Positions 23,998-34,660 of a stretch of DNA of 64,000 nt are shown here, in pieces (the stretch's first letter is position 1; each line of letters begins with the position of its first letter). Under the pieces are notes generated by a model. That model had not been told where the DNA came from. It made no database searches and was given only the letters and a program-made list of their open reading frames with translations. The DNA is from Perilla frutescens (Eukaryota > Streptophyta > Magnoliopsida > Lamiales > Lamiaceae). A program made the position numbers and the translations under genes. Location: assembly GCA_026008535.1 (NCBI GenBank), contig BRKX01000006.1, positions 40,598,664 to 40,662,663 of the forward strand. The letters are read 5' to 3'.

Positions 23998-24264
23998 TGT
24001 TACAATCCAGCTTGAAGCTCTATTTTCTAGTGATAGATATATCACGCTTTTGTTATGGTGAAACACGCTTTTGTTGATTAGAATGAATAACCAACATCGT
24101 CGTTTGGTATAAATCCAACTCTCATTTTGTATAAGGGCAAGCTGTAATTGATATTTGTTCCCCAAGTCAATCTAATCTTTCCCCAATTCTCTCTATTTCT
24201 ATCTCAATTCTCTCTAATTTTCTACAAATCTCTTATTTTTTTGAATTAAATTCAGCTCGTAAAA
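23998..24264 (+). repeat. 3' LTR of the Reina-like element
   Basis: It begins TGTTACAATCC and ends near CGTAAAA, followed by the CAGAC duplication. Relative to the 5' LTR it lacks 17 bases between two TTGG words and about five bases near the 3' end, and shows about 15 substitutions by eye. Confidence 0.9.
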
Positions 24265-24700
24265 CAGACAAATCGCACAGCTGAAACAAGTGGTCAACCA
24301 CTGGAAATCGAGAAGCTTGAGGGGAAGCAACTTCATTCTCTTATATATCTCCTTATACGACGTTTCCGACGAACCGACCAGCGCAAACCGCCGCACTCTC
24401 TGTAGCTCCATCGCGGTCCATGTCAGCACGGAGCACTACTGTTTCGTCATCCCAATTCAGTTCTTGAACCTCCCAGTATTCATCACCCTCCTTAACTAGG
24501 TCTAGTAGGAGTTCGGCTACTCGACAACTGGCACCCTCATGTTGCCGTGCGAAGCTGGTTTTTTCAACGATGTCCTCCACCTCCTCGACGAAGACGAGGA
24601 AAGATTCTGTGCTTTAGGGCCGAATGAAGTTGTCTGCGGCAAAGCGGTGTTGGTTGGAGTTGTCCGCAGTGGCAGTGGTAGTGGAGAAAGAAACTATTAA

Positions 24701-25972
24701 TATTTTTCTCTTCTAACAACAAAATTTTTAAAAATTTTCCTTTCTTTCTTTCTTTTTTGTTTTAATTGATTTTAAATGAAAGATTTTTTAAACGTGGGTA
24801 AAATTGAAAATGAATGTGGTGTATAAAGTAAAAAAAACAAAGAAAATTAAATTAAATTGTGGTGTATTTAGTAAATATGGTGTATAATGAAAAATATGTG
24901 GTGTGAATATAAACACTCAAAATTAATTGAAAATGAAGCAGAAATCGAAAGAACTGGAGAACGAAACATACATGGAGCACATATCCTAACCATTCTCAAA
25001 AGCTTCCAAAATTTATTTGGATTGAGATTTTTGGTGGAAATCAATCATGGAGCACGAAAATAGTGAAGAAATAGACAATGTAAGTCATTTGCTGTATATT
25101 TTTCCAATTATTTTTAGCAGTTTTTCTGATCAGAGAGCAATATTCGTCGCAGATAAGTCGAAAAACACAGTCCGAAGCCCATCACGGGGCGTCGAAAAAA
25201 AATATGTGTTTGTTTGCATAGTTATGCATATCGTATACGTGCATTTTCTTTTTTACTTATCTATTTTGGGTTATTCGAGACACTTGCCCAATTAAAATCA
25301 GCATCATCATTATGTGAATGCAATTATAAGGCTTAAGATCCACATCAAATGTTATAATCACATTTTTTGAGAGTGGAGAAATTTGCAAATTAACAAGCTC
25401 AGAAAGTAAGACATGAGAATGGAAATTTGTGTTGCGCAAAATTTGGTTAAACAAGGAAAATCCAACCTAAAAATATACAATTTCCTCATCTCACACATAC
25501 ACAAGTGATTCTATGTTATTGCCTAAAAATATAAGAGAACAAATAAGACTAAAATTAACTGCATTAAAAAGTCAAATAACTCGACAATCGATCATGAGCA
25601 CAAATAGAGTAACACATAAAGACTAAAGGTCCATCTTAGCTTATTGTCGATCACCTCGAAATCAAATAAATAAAATTAGTTAATAACGAAATAGAACCAT
25701 TTAGAGAAAAAAATCGAAAAAATAGCACCAATTTAGGAGCAACATAATTTGGTGCCCCACAAGTTATGTGAAGCAACCCATCTTCCTGAGATTAAGAAAA
25801 TGAGTCACCTTACTCATATTTTGTTATGCTTACTATAAACAAAATTAAGTTCATAGTGTTAATTCTTATATAGATTCATAGAAAAATGCAGCATCATCAT
25901 TATGTGAATTAAATATTCTTGCAACATCTCCATCGATATTACAAAATGGTGCAACAGTGTAAGTACCACATG
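24701..25972. other. AT-rich intergenic DNA, no gene seen
   Basis: The region runs from the SAUR remnant stop to a hAT-type MITE. The open frame at 25047-25295 starts with a plausible Met but shows no recognisable domain. A 19-base word (GCATCATCATTATGTGAAT) occurs twice, near 25300 and 25890. The last eight bases (ACCACATG, 25965-25972) are the left target duplication of the MITE. Confidence 0.55.
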
Positions 25973-26277
25973 TAAGGGTGCCAATTTCGGCCCTACCCGA
26001 TGGGCTAATCCAGTCGGCATTCCGGGCTGGGCCGGGCCAAAAATAGGACATAAACTAATTTTAGGTCGGGTCGGTCTGAATAGAGGGTGGCCCAAATTCA
26101 CCAGGCACTAGGCTGCCTAGGCACATAAAACTGTAAAAATACACTAAGCTCAAGGGCGGCCCGATTGCTTTTTTGGGCCAGGCCGAGCCTCTAAAATATA
26201 GGCCCGAATATTTTCGGACCGAGCGTTATTTTTTCAATTGGCCCGATGGGCGAGCCAGGCCCTAATTGCTACCCCTA
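25973..26277. mobile_element. hAT-type MITE, 305 bases
   Basis: Ends are TAAGGGTGCCAATTTCGGCC on the left and, inverted, TAGGGGTAGCAATTAGGGCC on the right. A perfect 8-base target duplication ACCACATG flanks it (25965-25972, 26278-26285). The interior is GC-rich with many GGCCC/GGGCC words, unlike its AT-rich surroundings. The TAGGGGTGGCAAT-type end and 8-base duplication are typical of plant hAT MITEs. It has no coding capacity. Confidence 0.9.
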
Positions 26278-26360
26278 ACCACATGCATGGGATTCCAAAA
26301 TAATTCGATGGAAAAATGCTACATGAATTATTCTATAATTTTTTCATATATGCCAACATT

Positions 26361-26440
26361 TGTAACATTGGAATAATTTGTTGATAAAAAAACGTACTAA
26401 ATTAATCATGTAACATTGGAATAATTTGTTGATAAAAAAA
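26361..26440. repeat. 32-base direct repeat, two copies
   Basis: A unit starting TGTAACATTGGAATAATTTG and ending GATAAAAAAA occurs at 26361-26392 and again at 26409-26440, identical by eye. A local duplication in AT-rich DNA. Confidence 0.85.
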
Positions 26441-26454
26441 GGAATATCACTGTT

Positions 26455-28015
26455 TACTAATCGACCATTCAATTGACTACCAATGATTGTGTCCGATACA
26501 AAAAAATAAGGAAAAAACATTAATTGTTCCACACAACTTATAAATATGGATTAATTTTATTATTTGAAACATATTCTCCAACTTATATATTATCCATAAA
26601 ATATTATATATATATATATATATATGCATATGTGTGTGTATTTTACCTTCAAAGGTAGTCGAGTTAAGTTCTAATATTCAAAAAGCCAAGTGATCTTAGT
26701 AGCTTGAGTTCAAAAGTTCGAGTGGCTAATTCAGATAATTTAAATTTAAGTTTAATGGTCAGACTAGATAAATAGTTTCACAAGCAAATTTTACCTTAAC
26801 CCTATTATTTTAATTACATTTTTTATGCTTAAGTTGACTCGACTATTTTGCATATACATTATAATAAATGAATTACATGCATTTTTTCTTAAGAGCAATA
26901 TGTTAAAATAATACACACATTACATTAGAATATTATAATATAGACATTTAAATTGGAAAATATATAATAAACTAGTTGTATGAATTATTTTCAACTTATT
27001 ACTCTTGAGAAAAAAATTCATTTAATTCATTCATTGTAAAATTTACCTTACAAAATGGCCGAACAAAAATAATATTTTATATTCAAATTTAAAAAAGTCA
27101 GCTTAAGCAAAAAAAAAATATAATTAATAATAGGGTTAATGTTCAAGTTGCCCCTTAAACTATTTTTCGAAAAAGGTCGTGAAACTTAAACTAAATTGTC
27201 TTGATTAGCTTCTTAAATTTTTGAACATAGTTTAGTTAGTTCTTTGAAATTATAAACTTAATACAATTGGTCATTTCGAGGTAACAAAAATTATTTTATT
27301 TGTTTATTATTCTATACATAATAAGTTGGAAAATATGTTTCAAATAATAAAATAAAACCATATTTATAAGTTGAGTGGAACAAATTATTTTTCCTTGTTT
27401 TTTCGTATTGGATGCAACTGTCAATAGTTATTTATACATTGGAGTATTTTTGTTAAAACATCTAAATATAGGCAATTAAATTATAAGTTAAATTAATTAA
27501 TAATATTGTGTTGTGGCACCATACTAAAGTGTTATATCGTAAAATTCTAATATCATATTTATTTATTTATTTATTTTCAAAAAAAATTATGATATATACT
27601 AAAATCAAAATTTGACTGCTTTTAAAATTTTATTGGAAATGGTGCGAAAATAAATTTAAAACATAAATATATCATGATAAAAATAAAATAATTATGTACT
27701 TTATATAATTTAATATATTTACCCGTGTTCGTATAATATTATATTCTCGTAATTTATTTTTCTAACTTTATAAACAACTCAATTCAATTTTTTCTGGAAC
27801 ATATGCAAAAGATAATTTTTTTGTAATTTGTCAATATTTTGTCCATGTCATAAATGAGTTATATAAGATTTCAATGATTTGCCAATAAAATAATTTGATA
27901 AAGTTGTTCATTTATCGACGATTCAAATAACTACTGAGGCTTCTGACCGATGTAAATAAATATAATTGCTTCATAAAGGAATTATTTTATTTTTCAAACA
28001 TACTTTTCAATACTC
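26455..28015. repeat. Three copies of a diverged AT-rich repeat, one inverted
   Basis: A segment of about 110-130 bases at 26460-26590 (with ACTTATAAATATGG and TATTTGAAACATATT words) reappears in inverted orientation at 27320-27430 and, more diverged, in direct orientation at 27893-28015 (ATCGACGATTCAAATAACTAC, then TTTTTCAAACATACTT). The remaining DNA is AT-rich with no gene. The copies may be ends of an undefined MITE family; no target duplications were found. Confidence 0.55.
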
Positions 28016-28175
28016 AAAATGTTATGTGTAAAAATAATAACATAATTTTATTATAAATTATGGTAATTAATTTAGATCTAATATAGTTGAATTTATATAA
28101 GTATAAAACTAATTTATAGTTGCCAACCACTAGTTGGCATTCCCAATAATTCACTGTTGAACTGAAACCTTAGCA

Positions 28176-28203
28176 GGCGTCTCCTCAAAGGTGAGGAGAC
28201 GCC
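28176..28203. other. Perfect 12-bp GC-rich hairpin
   Basis: GGCGTCTCCTCA, a four-base AAGG loop, and the exact complement TGAGGAGACGCC. It is the only strongly GC-rich palindrome in several kilobases of AT-rich sequence. It could be a transposon remnant or an RNA hairpin; nothing nearby decides this. Confidence 0.7.
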
Positions 28204-28529
28204 AAAACACCAAATTGTTGCACAATTCTTCTCTAAGGGCGGCTGCATCCACGGCGGTAAAATAGGGGATTGGAGAGAGGGACGGTAGCATCCTATTTCT
28301 TTTTTATATATTTTTTTAATGTTATGTTTTGTTTATTATTTTATTTTGTATTTTGTCTATGTTATTTGTATTGTATTTTAAATAATATATTGTAATAATT
28401 AATATTAAAATTTGTTATATATGATAAATTTAATTAAATACAAATATTGATACATAAAATTAAAATAGAAAAAAATTATACCAACAATAAAAAATACTAA
28501 AATAAATAAAATAACACCAACAATAAAAC

Positions 28530-28703
28530 TACATAAAAATACTAAAATAGATAAAAGTACGTGAAATAAAATTACACATAAAATAAAATAAAAAGATACA
28601 AATATTTTCCTAATAATACATAAAAATACTAAAATAGATAAAAATACATGAAATAAAATTACACATAAAATAAAATAAAAAGATACAAATATTTTCCTGA
28701 TAA
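28530..28703. repeat. 87-base tandem duplication, AT-rich
   Basis: Two nearly identical units beginning TACATAAAAATACTAAAATAG are arranged head to tail at 28530 and 28617. The minus-strand open frame through them (28405-28731) is a by-product of the low-complexity sequence. Confidence 0.85.
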
Positions 28704-30682
28704 TCTGAAAGGTCACTTCCGCTCCCTCCAAGATCGGGAATATTTTAATGAATCGTATTTTAATTTTATATTAATTCAAATATATTTGTTAAAAAAATAT
28801 TTTCATAAATATTATGAAAATTTGAATTTAAATATAGACATTAATTAAATGAAATTTCATAAATCATTATATGTTATCAATTATAAAATAATAATTGTAA
28901 ATGAAATAAAAGGAATATTCTGGAATATTCTCTTTTGGTGTAGAATTATAGTGCAAATTGTTGGAGATGAAATTGAGAATCTGCTGCATTTTAGTGATAG
29001 TGATGTTGTATTATAGTGCAGACTGTTAGAGATGGCCTAAGTGCATCAATAGTTTCAAGGAGCCACATCTACAGTGCTTCTCGTATAAGTGCACAATAAC
29101 ATAACGTATTCTTAATTTTTTTTTTTTAAACTACTCAGCCACGTGTTAGTAGATCTGAGCCAAGTGTATATAAGAATATCCATATTAGTGACCTCATCCA
29201 ATCCAATCTTCAAATAAAATATTAATTTCTCTATCTTCCATGTCTACAACCTCCAACTTTATATAATTTATACTCCATCATTGACCTTATCCAACCCAAC
29301 TTTCAAATAAAATATTAATTTCTCCTTTTCTTCCAACCTACATAAAATATTTATTATTTTATTTTTTATAATAAGAACATGTTATTAAAATAATATTTTT
29401 AATTAATAATTATAAAAAAATTACCCATATAATTATAAATTAATAATTTACTTAACAACAAAATAAAAATTATAAGAGTGAAAACATAATTAAATAAACT
29501 ACAATGAGACACATGAAATTTTAAATTACGAGTACATAAAACGATAGTGATTTGGATCCATAACTTAAAATGAAGAAGAAATATGAGATTAAGAATTTGT
29601 ATAGAGAAAATGTATGAGGAAAAGATAGTTTTAAGTTGTGTGTAAAAACATATCAATATTAGACTCTATTTATAAATATTTTTTTTATGAATTTCGATAT
29701 AATTTTATATTTTATAATTATATAAAATATTTATAATTTAAATTATACTATATATACATGTGACACCCAATTAGAGGGTGCCACATGATAAGTAAAGTAA
29801 TTGATGCCTTCAAGTCGGCCATCCGCGTCAAGTCACACAAAATCGTGACTTTTGATTTTTTTTTAACAAATTTTGTGTTTTTCCTGTGACTCTTGCTAAA
29901 GAGTCACTGATGGCTCCGGTCTAAACTAAGTACACAGTAGACTCTTCCCTAGTTGAAAGAGATCAATTATGATGTTTTTTTTTTTGTTGAGTTTAATTAT
30001 TAGTATATATTATTTATAAGAGGATGTCTCATCTTGAATGTTTAATATACTATATATATATACATATATATATATTACATTAAAATGTTCTCTTGAATTT
30101 AAAAAAAGAAAAGAAAAATAATTATACATACATTTGTACCTATGTATAACAAAAGAGCTTAGTATAGTAACAACGAGTGCATTAATATAATATGATATAC
30201 AAATCAGTACGTATCTTTATTCGTCAATCGATATCGATTTAATTTAGATCGTAATTTTTTAAGTTAATATTATGTAGGATATGTGTATATGTGTGTATTA
30301 AGACTGATCAGCGTGATTAAGGATGTAAATTTTATGAAATTTATAATAAATGATACATAGCAATATAAGGGACAAAAGTGAACATATACATATATTTGTG
30401 TGTATAATATTGAACGTAATATCAAACTTCGTTATTTTCAATAATTAAATGTTAAACAAGAGAAGCAAGTAGTGTCTTTTCCAATTAAAATTATTTCTGA
30501 ACATTTTCAACCAAATGCATCGTGTAAGCATGTAAACAACCATTCATATCATAAACTAATATTTATTATAGAAAAAATCAAATTTAGAAAAGGGCCGTTC
30601 TCGAGTGTAGGAGACTGATGGGCCTCAAGCCCAATTCTGAAAAATTTAGCCCAAACTTAAATAAAAAAAAAAAGAAAACGGG
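28704..30682. other. AT-rich intergenic DNA, no gene seen
   Basis: No credible gene. Two related 40-base segments (near 29178-29230 and 29281-29325, both with CTTTCAAATAAAATATTAATTTCTC-like text) form a diverged direct repeat. A TA-rich stretch lies at 30045-30080. The last part leads into the upstream region of the FAR1-like pseudogene. Confidence 0.5.
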
Positions 30683-30714
30683 GAGAGAGAGAGAGAGAGG
30701 GGGGGGGGGGGGGG
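30683..30714. repeat. (GA)n followed by a run of 16 G
   Basis: A GA dinucleotide repeat merges into an uninterrupted G16 tract ending at 30714, about 300 bases upstream of the FAR1-like frame. The G run could form a quadruplex and is prone to sequencing error. Confidence 0.9.
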
Positions 30715-31019
30715 AAATCGCGACTGAGACGAAGGCGAGAGAGAGTAGGCGACCTCTCGGGAACGCCGCCACCATCACCACCGCGCCAGAAGGTTAGGAC
30801 GACGACATTATCTTCTACGTTGAAGAAATTCGATTTTCAATCCATTTTTTCTGCAACTCGAAAATTTAAAGGTGATTCTCTAGAATTCAATCAAATCTAT
30901 TTAATTGTGTAGATTGTATTTGTGAAATTAATTTTGCATATTCTAACAATTGAGATTGAAATTTTGGGAATTTTTGTTGAGAATTTGAAAATTATACTTG
31001 GACGTGTATATTGCTTAGG

Positions 31020-33404
31020 ATGGATGAAATTAACATGAATGTGGGAGATAATACATAAGCTCTTGTGATAATTGATGATTCTGACAATGAGGCAATCCTT
31101 ATACGAGCACAATATGAAGGTAAAAATTTTCCATAGACTGATCAGGTTATACTCACACGAATTTGATATTGTACAATATTTTAATTGATACTTTCATGCA
31201 CTTTAGGTGATACCGTGAGCTTGTCTGGATCCTTGCTCGGTGTTCAAAGAGAAACCTTTGATGAGATGTACGAATTGTACTGCACGCATGCTAGGGATGT
31301 TGGATTTGGTGTTATGAAAAATACACAAAGAACAAATAGTCTTTGTCAGTTGATTGAGAAATACTATGTATGCTCGAATGAAGGTGTTAAGAAAAATGGC
31401 AAAGTTGGTGAATCTAGTAATCAAGATCAGATCACCTTTTAGCAAAATAACATCACGCGCACTGGCTGCAAGGCATTCTTGAGGGTGAAGAAAAATGACG
31501 ATGAAATGCTTGAAGTAATTGATCATAATGAGGAGCACAATCATGAACTTTCAAGAAAAAAATGGAGTCACATGCATAGATCTCAGAGAAAAATTAATGT
31601 TGACAAAGTTGTTGTGATTGGAGACATGATCTCTTCTGGACTGAAACCCACAGATTCATATAGATACATGTCAAAAGAAGCAAAGGACGATCACCTGGTT
31701 GGTCACACATTGAAGGATCACATGAATTTTGTTAATAGAATGACGATGAGTGCAATTGAAGCTGGGGATGCACAAACACTTATAGACGGGTTGTGTCAAG
31801 AGGGAGTGGAAGATGGAGACTTCTTCTACATGTTCAAGTTGAACAGTGATGGCAGATTGTTTGATGTATTTTGGAGAGATTCTATGATGTGTGAAGATTA
31901 CCAACTTTATGGAGATGTCATAGTCTTTGACACGACCTATAGAACGAACAAGTATGGTCTTATTTGTGCACCGTTCGTTGGTTTGAACCATCATAAGAAA
32001 AATGTCATGTTCGGTTGTGCATTTATATCAGATGAGAAGATGGAGACGTTTCAGTGGTTGTTTGAAGTTTTCAAGAAATCAATGAAGATGAAATACCCCG
32101 TCAAAATCTTCACAAATCAAGATCTTGCAATTACAAGTGCATTATCAAAGGTAATCTTTATGACGATACCATTCCACAGTAACTTTTATTGGAAAACAGT
32201 TGATAAAATGTAACTAACATTTTAATCTACATGTGAACAGGTTTTCCCAGATATAAGATACAAATTGTGCATATGACATTTCTACCAGAACGCAATCAGT
32301 CGTTTTGGAAAATTGAAGGATAACCGGTCATTCAATGACACTTTCCAAAGGTGTTTATCTAGATGTGTGAATGAAGAAGAGTTTGAGGGCTGCTGGAACT
32401 CGATGATAAATGAGTACAGCCTGGAAGATAACTCTTAGTTTTCGCGTCTTTATGAGCTTAGAGAGAAGTGGTGTACTGCATACAATAAATCGTACTTCTC
32501 TGCTGGAATCCTATCCTCACAGAGAAGTGAGAGCACAAACAGTGCGATCGGACTTAAGGCTAGCAAGGCTACGAACTTGAATGAATTCTACACAATCTTT
32601 AAACAAACGGTGTAGAGATGGAGAAGCAAAGAAGAAGTTGATGGGTTTGAATGCTCATGAGCAATACCGGGTTCACGTCTACCGTTGGTTGGGATGGTGA
32701 AGTACGCATCTGAGGTGTATACACTCTCGTTTTTCCGTGATTTTGAAGATGAGTTCCTTAAATCTATATCATTAATTGTCGAGATTGTGGGTGAAGAATT
32801 GGAAGTCGGGGTGTGTGATGTCTAGAATCACAATGCTCGGACCACTCGCAGGGTGAATTTTTATTCCGGAGATAATTACATAAGTTACACGTGCAGGAGA
32901 TTTGAGGAGTATGGATTGCTCTGTTCCCACTGTTTGAGAATATTCGATAGAAACTCAGTCAAAGAAATACCCGGTTGCTACATTTTGAAAAGATGGACAA
33001 AACTTGCAAAAAAGGATCTGTGGGACAAAGCTGACAGTGCACCTCATAACAATACGGACTTCCTACATTCCATTGCTTGGAGGCACACAATGGCTAGGAA
33101 CTACTACACTATACTTCTGAGAGCCCAAGCTAATGAAGAAGCAAGAAGATTTGTGGAACATGGATCTAAGAGTATATTTGATGGTGTTAAGGTTGTAACA
33201 ACTACAATGAATTTAATTGAAGACACGGACATTTCCACATCATCCGTAAGTGTACTCGATCCAGCAAAAGCAACAGCCAAGGAAAGGAAAAAAAGAATTA
33301 AGGGGCAACTTAAGAAAGGCCGAAAGAAGAAGAGCAATGCTGAAAGAAGCTCAACCCAGTTGAATGAGTTTGGCTCCAAGACTCCCAACCCTCATTTGTT
33401 TTAG
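31020..33404 (+). pseudogene. FAR1/FRS-like MULE transposase pseudogene
   Basis: Three exons fit with good splice sites: 31020-31119, 31207-32150 and 32241-33404. The product has a FAR1-type zinc DNA-binding region (ETFDEMYELYCTHARDVGFGV, RTGCKAFLRV, EHNHEL), a MULE transposase domain with VIVFDTTYRTNKYGL (first Asp), FTNQDLAITSAL (second Asp) and EFEGCW (Glu), then a SWIM-type finger YTCRRFEEYGLLCSHC, in which the usual first Cys appears to be Tyr, and a Lys-rich tail. Seven in-frame stops (31056, 31440, 32274, 32436, 32613, 32658, 32823) interrupt an otherwise continuous frame; several replace expected Trp or Gln codons. It could be a dead FRS gene, but the neighbouring ULP1-like gene suggests a transposon origin. 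Confidence 0.85.
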
Positions 33405-34660
33405 ATGGATATCAGGCTGATACCTGTCTTCAGCATAATTGATACTTTCATATTTATTAAATGGTACATGTTCTATCTGCCGACTCACTTCTTAAATTTA
33501 CTTTGCAGATTCTTGGATTGAAGATTCCTCATTTTTTAAATTTATCTTGGGATGTTTTAAGAGTTCAATTTGAATCAAAATGATCATGTCATTTTATTAT
33601 GTAAGAAATTTATCATTTTGGAATACTATTATGATGTAATTTCATTTCTTAGACAATCATTTATGCATGATTTCTTAGTTTGTCTACTCCTTCCGGTTGT
33701 TCAAGTTGCTTTTTTTATGTGAAAAATGGCCAAACAAGGGGACTGTATTAGAAATTTTTCAAGATTGATTTTTTATTTTGATTTTTTGAGTTGTGATAAA
33801 AAATGTTGTCCATGTTTGATAGCAGCTAAAAAAGTGAATTAATTGTTGAATTGAAAATCATGCACAAAAATACACATGTTGGCATTTTAAGTTGCTTCTT
33901 AAACTAATATTACATTTGATTCTAAAAATGATACGTTTTTATTTTTCAATTGATACCTTCACGCTGAATAAATGATATTCTTTAGGATCTAATGTTCCAT
34001 TTTTTTTTTAAATGTGATACTTTATAACTATACAAATGATACTGCAATTGTCTCTAAAAATAAATATGCATCCAAAATAAATATTGATACCTGTCTTTAT
34101 CGTACTTGATACTTTTTTCATAACCCCATGGTACGTTTTGTTTTATTTCGATAATTTTACAGTTCAATTGCAAAAAAATATTGATTGGATTTGGTAATTT
34201 TACAAATGTGAATGATGATTAAATAACTAATTTACAACTAAAGTTAAAGCAAAATTACTTCTAAACATATATGATAATTTTTTGTTGTGCATGTAATGTG
34301 GACAAATTACATGTTCATTGGTACTTCATTTCACATTAAGTGATACTTTTTATATACTTAACATAATATCAGCAAAAAAAATACAATAAACTTTTGCACT
34401 TAGAAAGGTCATTTTCTAATGAGAAAACATAGAGAAAATATATGATAACATCATTCTTACTACATTTCAGACATCCATCTATTCATCATTTCCAAAAGCC
34501 TCCCAACATATCCAACCAATATATACAAAAAACAGAGTATTTTCTCCTTCTACGAAAAACCGACAAAACCAACAAACAAAATATCAAGCTGAACAATCAT
34601 AGCAATGTATCTGTCATCTAACAACATCCCAAAAAAAACATCATTGAAATCACAGTATGA
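33405..34660. other. AT-rich spacer between convergent pseudogenes
   Basis: This contains the 3' ends of the FAR1-like and ULP1-like pseudogenes. From about 33920 to 34360 it holds scattered TGATACTT/GATACC/GGTACG words resembling those upstream of the ULP1-like gene (40600-41660). No gene. Confidence 0.5.

Larger units (their letters stand above)
19081..24264 (+). mobile_element. Reina-like chromovirus (Ty3/gypsy) with both LTRs
   Basis: A complete insertion: 5' LTR 19081-19369, internal gag-pol, purine-rich tract, 3' LTR 23998-24264, flanked by perfect 5-base duplications CAGAC (19076-19080 and 24265-24269). The domain order gag with zinc knuckle, protease, RT, RNase H, integrase, C-terminal chromodomain-like segment identifies a chromovirus. 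The short total length (about 5.2 kb) and short LTRs fit the Reina lineage; that subclade is inference. By eye the LTRs differ at about 15 of 265 aligned bases plus two small deletions in the 3' copy, so the insertion is not very recent. All coding frames are broken. Confidence 0.9.
19042..24700 (+). pseudogene. SAUR-family gene interrupted by a retrotransposon
   Basis: The left part starts with ATG at 19042 (MSSAIKKTN, a typical SAUR beginning) and stops at the insertion. The right part resumes at 24265 in a frame reading RQIAQLKQVVNHWKS, then HYCFVIPIQFLNLPVFITLLN, then EFGYSTTGTLMLPCEAGFFNDVLHLLDEDEERF, ending at 24700. These are the SAUR core motifs (FVIPxxFLNLPVFxxLL, EFGY, LPCE). SAURs are small auxin-induced proteins that promote cell expansion by inhibiting PP2C.D phosphatases. 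The gene is dead: a 5.2 kb element splits it near codon 12, about two extra bases precede the junction, and three TAG codons (24497-24511) replace the acidic linker before EFGY. The interval includes the retrotransposon. Confidence 0.8.

Noticed and set aside
25300..25910. 19-base word GCATCATCATTATGTGAAT occurring twice, about 590 bases apart
   Set aside because: Flanking sequence does not align and no element can be defined.
26690..26730. SINE-like words (AGCTTGAGTTCAAAAGTTCGAG)
   Set aside because: No box A at the right distance, no poly-A/T tail and no flanking duplication.
28405..28731. Minus-strand frame encoding a repeated hydrophobic protein
   Set aside because: It is produced by the 87-base AT-rich tandem duplication; no start context or family.
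28240..29045. Possible Tourist-like MITE with TAA borders (TAAGGGCGG... and ...GATGGCCTAA)
   Set aside because: The inverted ends match too poorly to define an element.
29758..29790. Short hairpin around GTGACACCC...GGGTGCCAC
   Set aside because: A nine-base stem with one mismatch is expected by chance at this scale.
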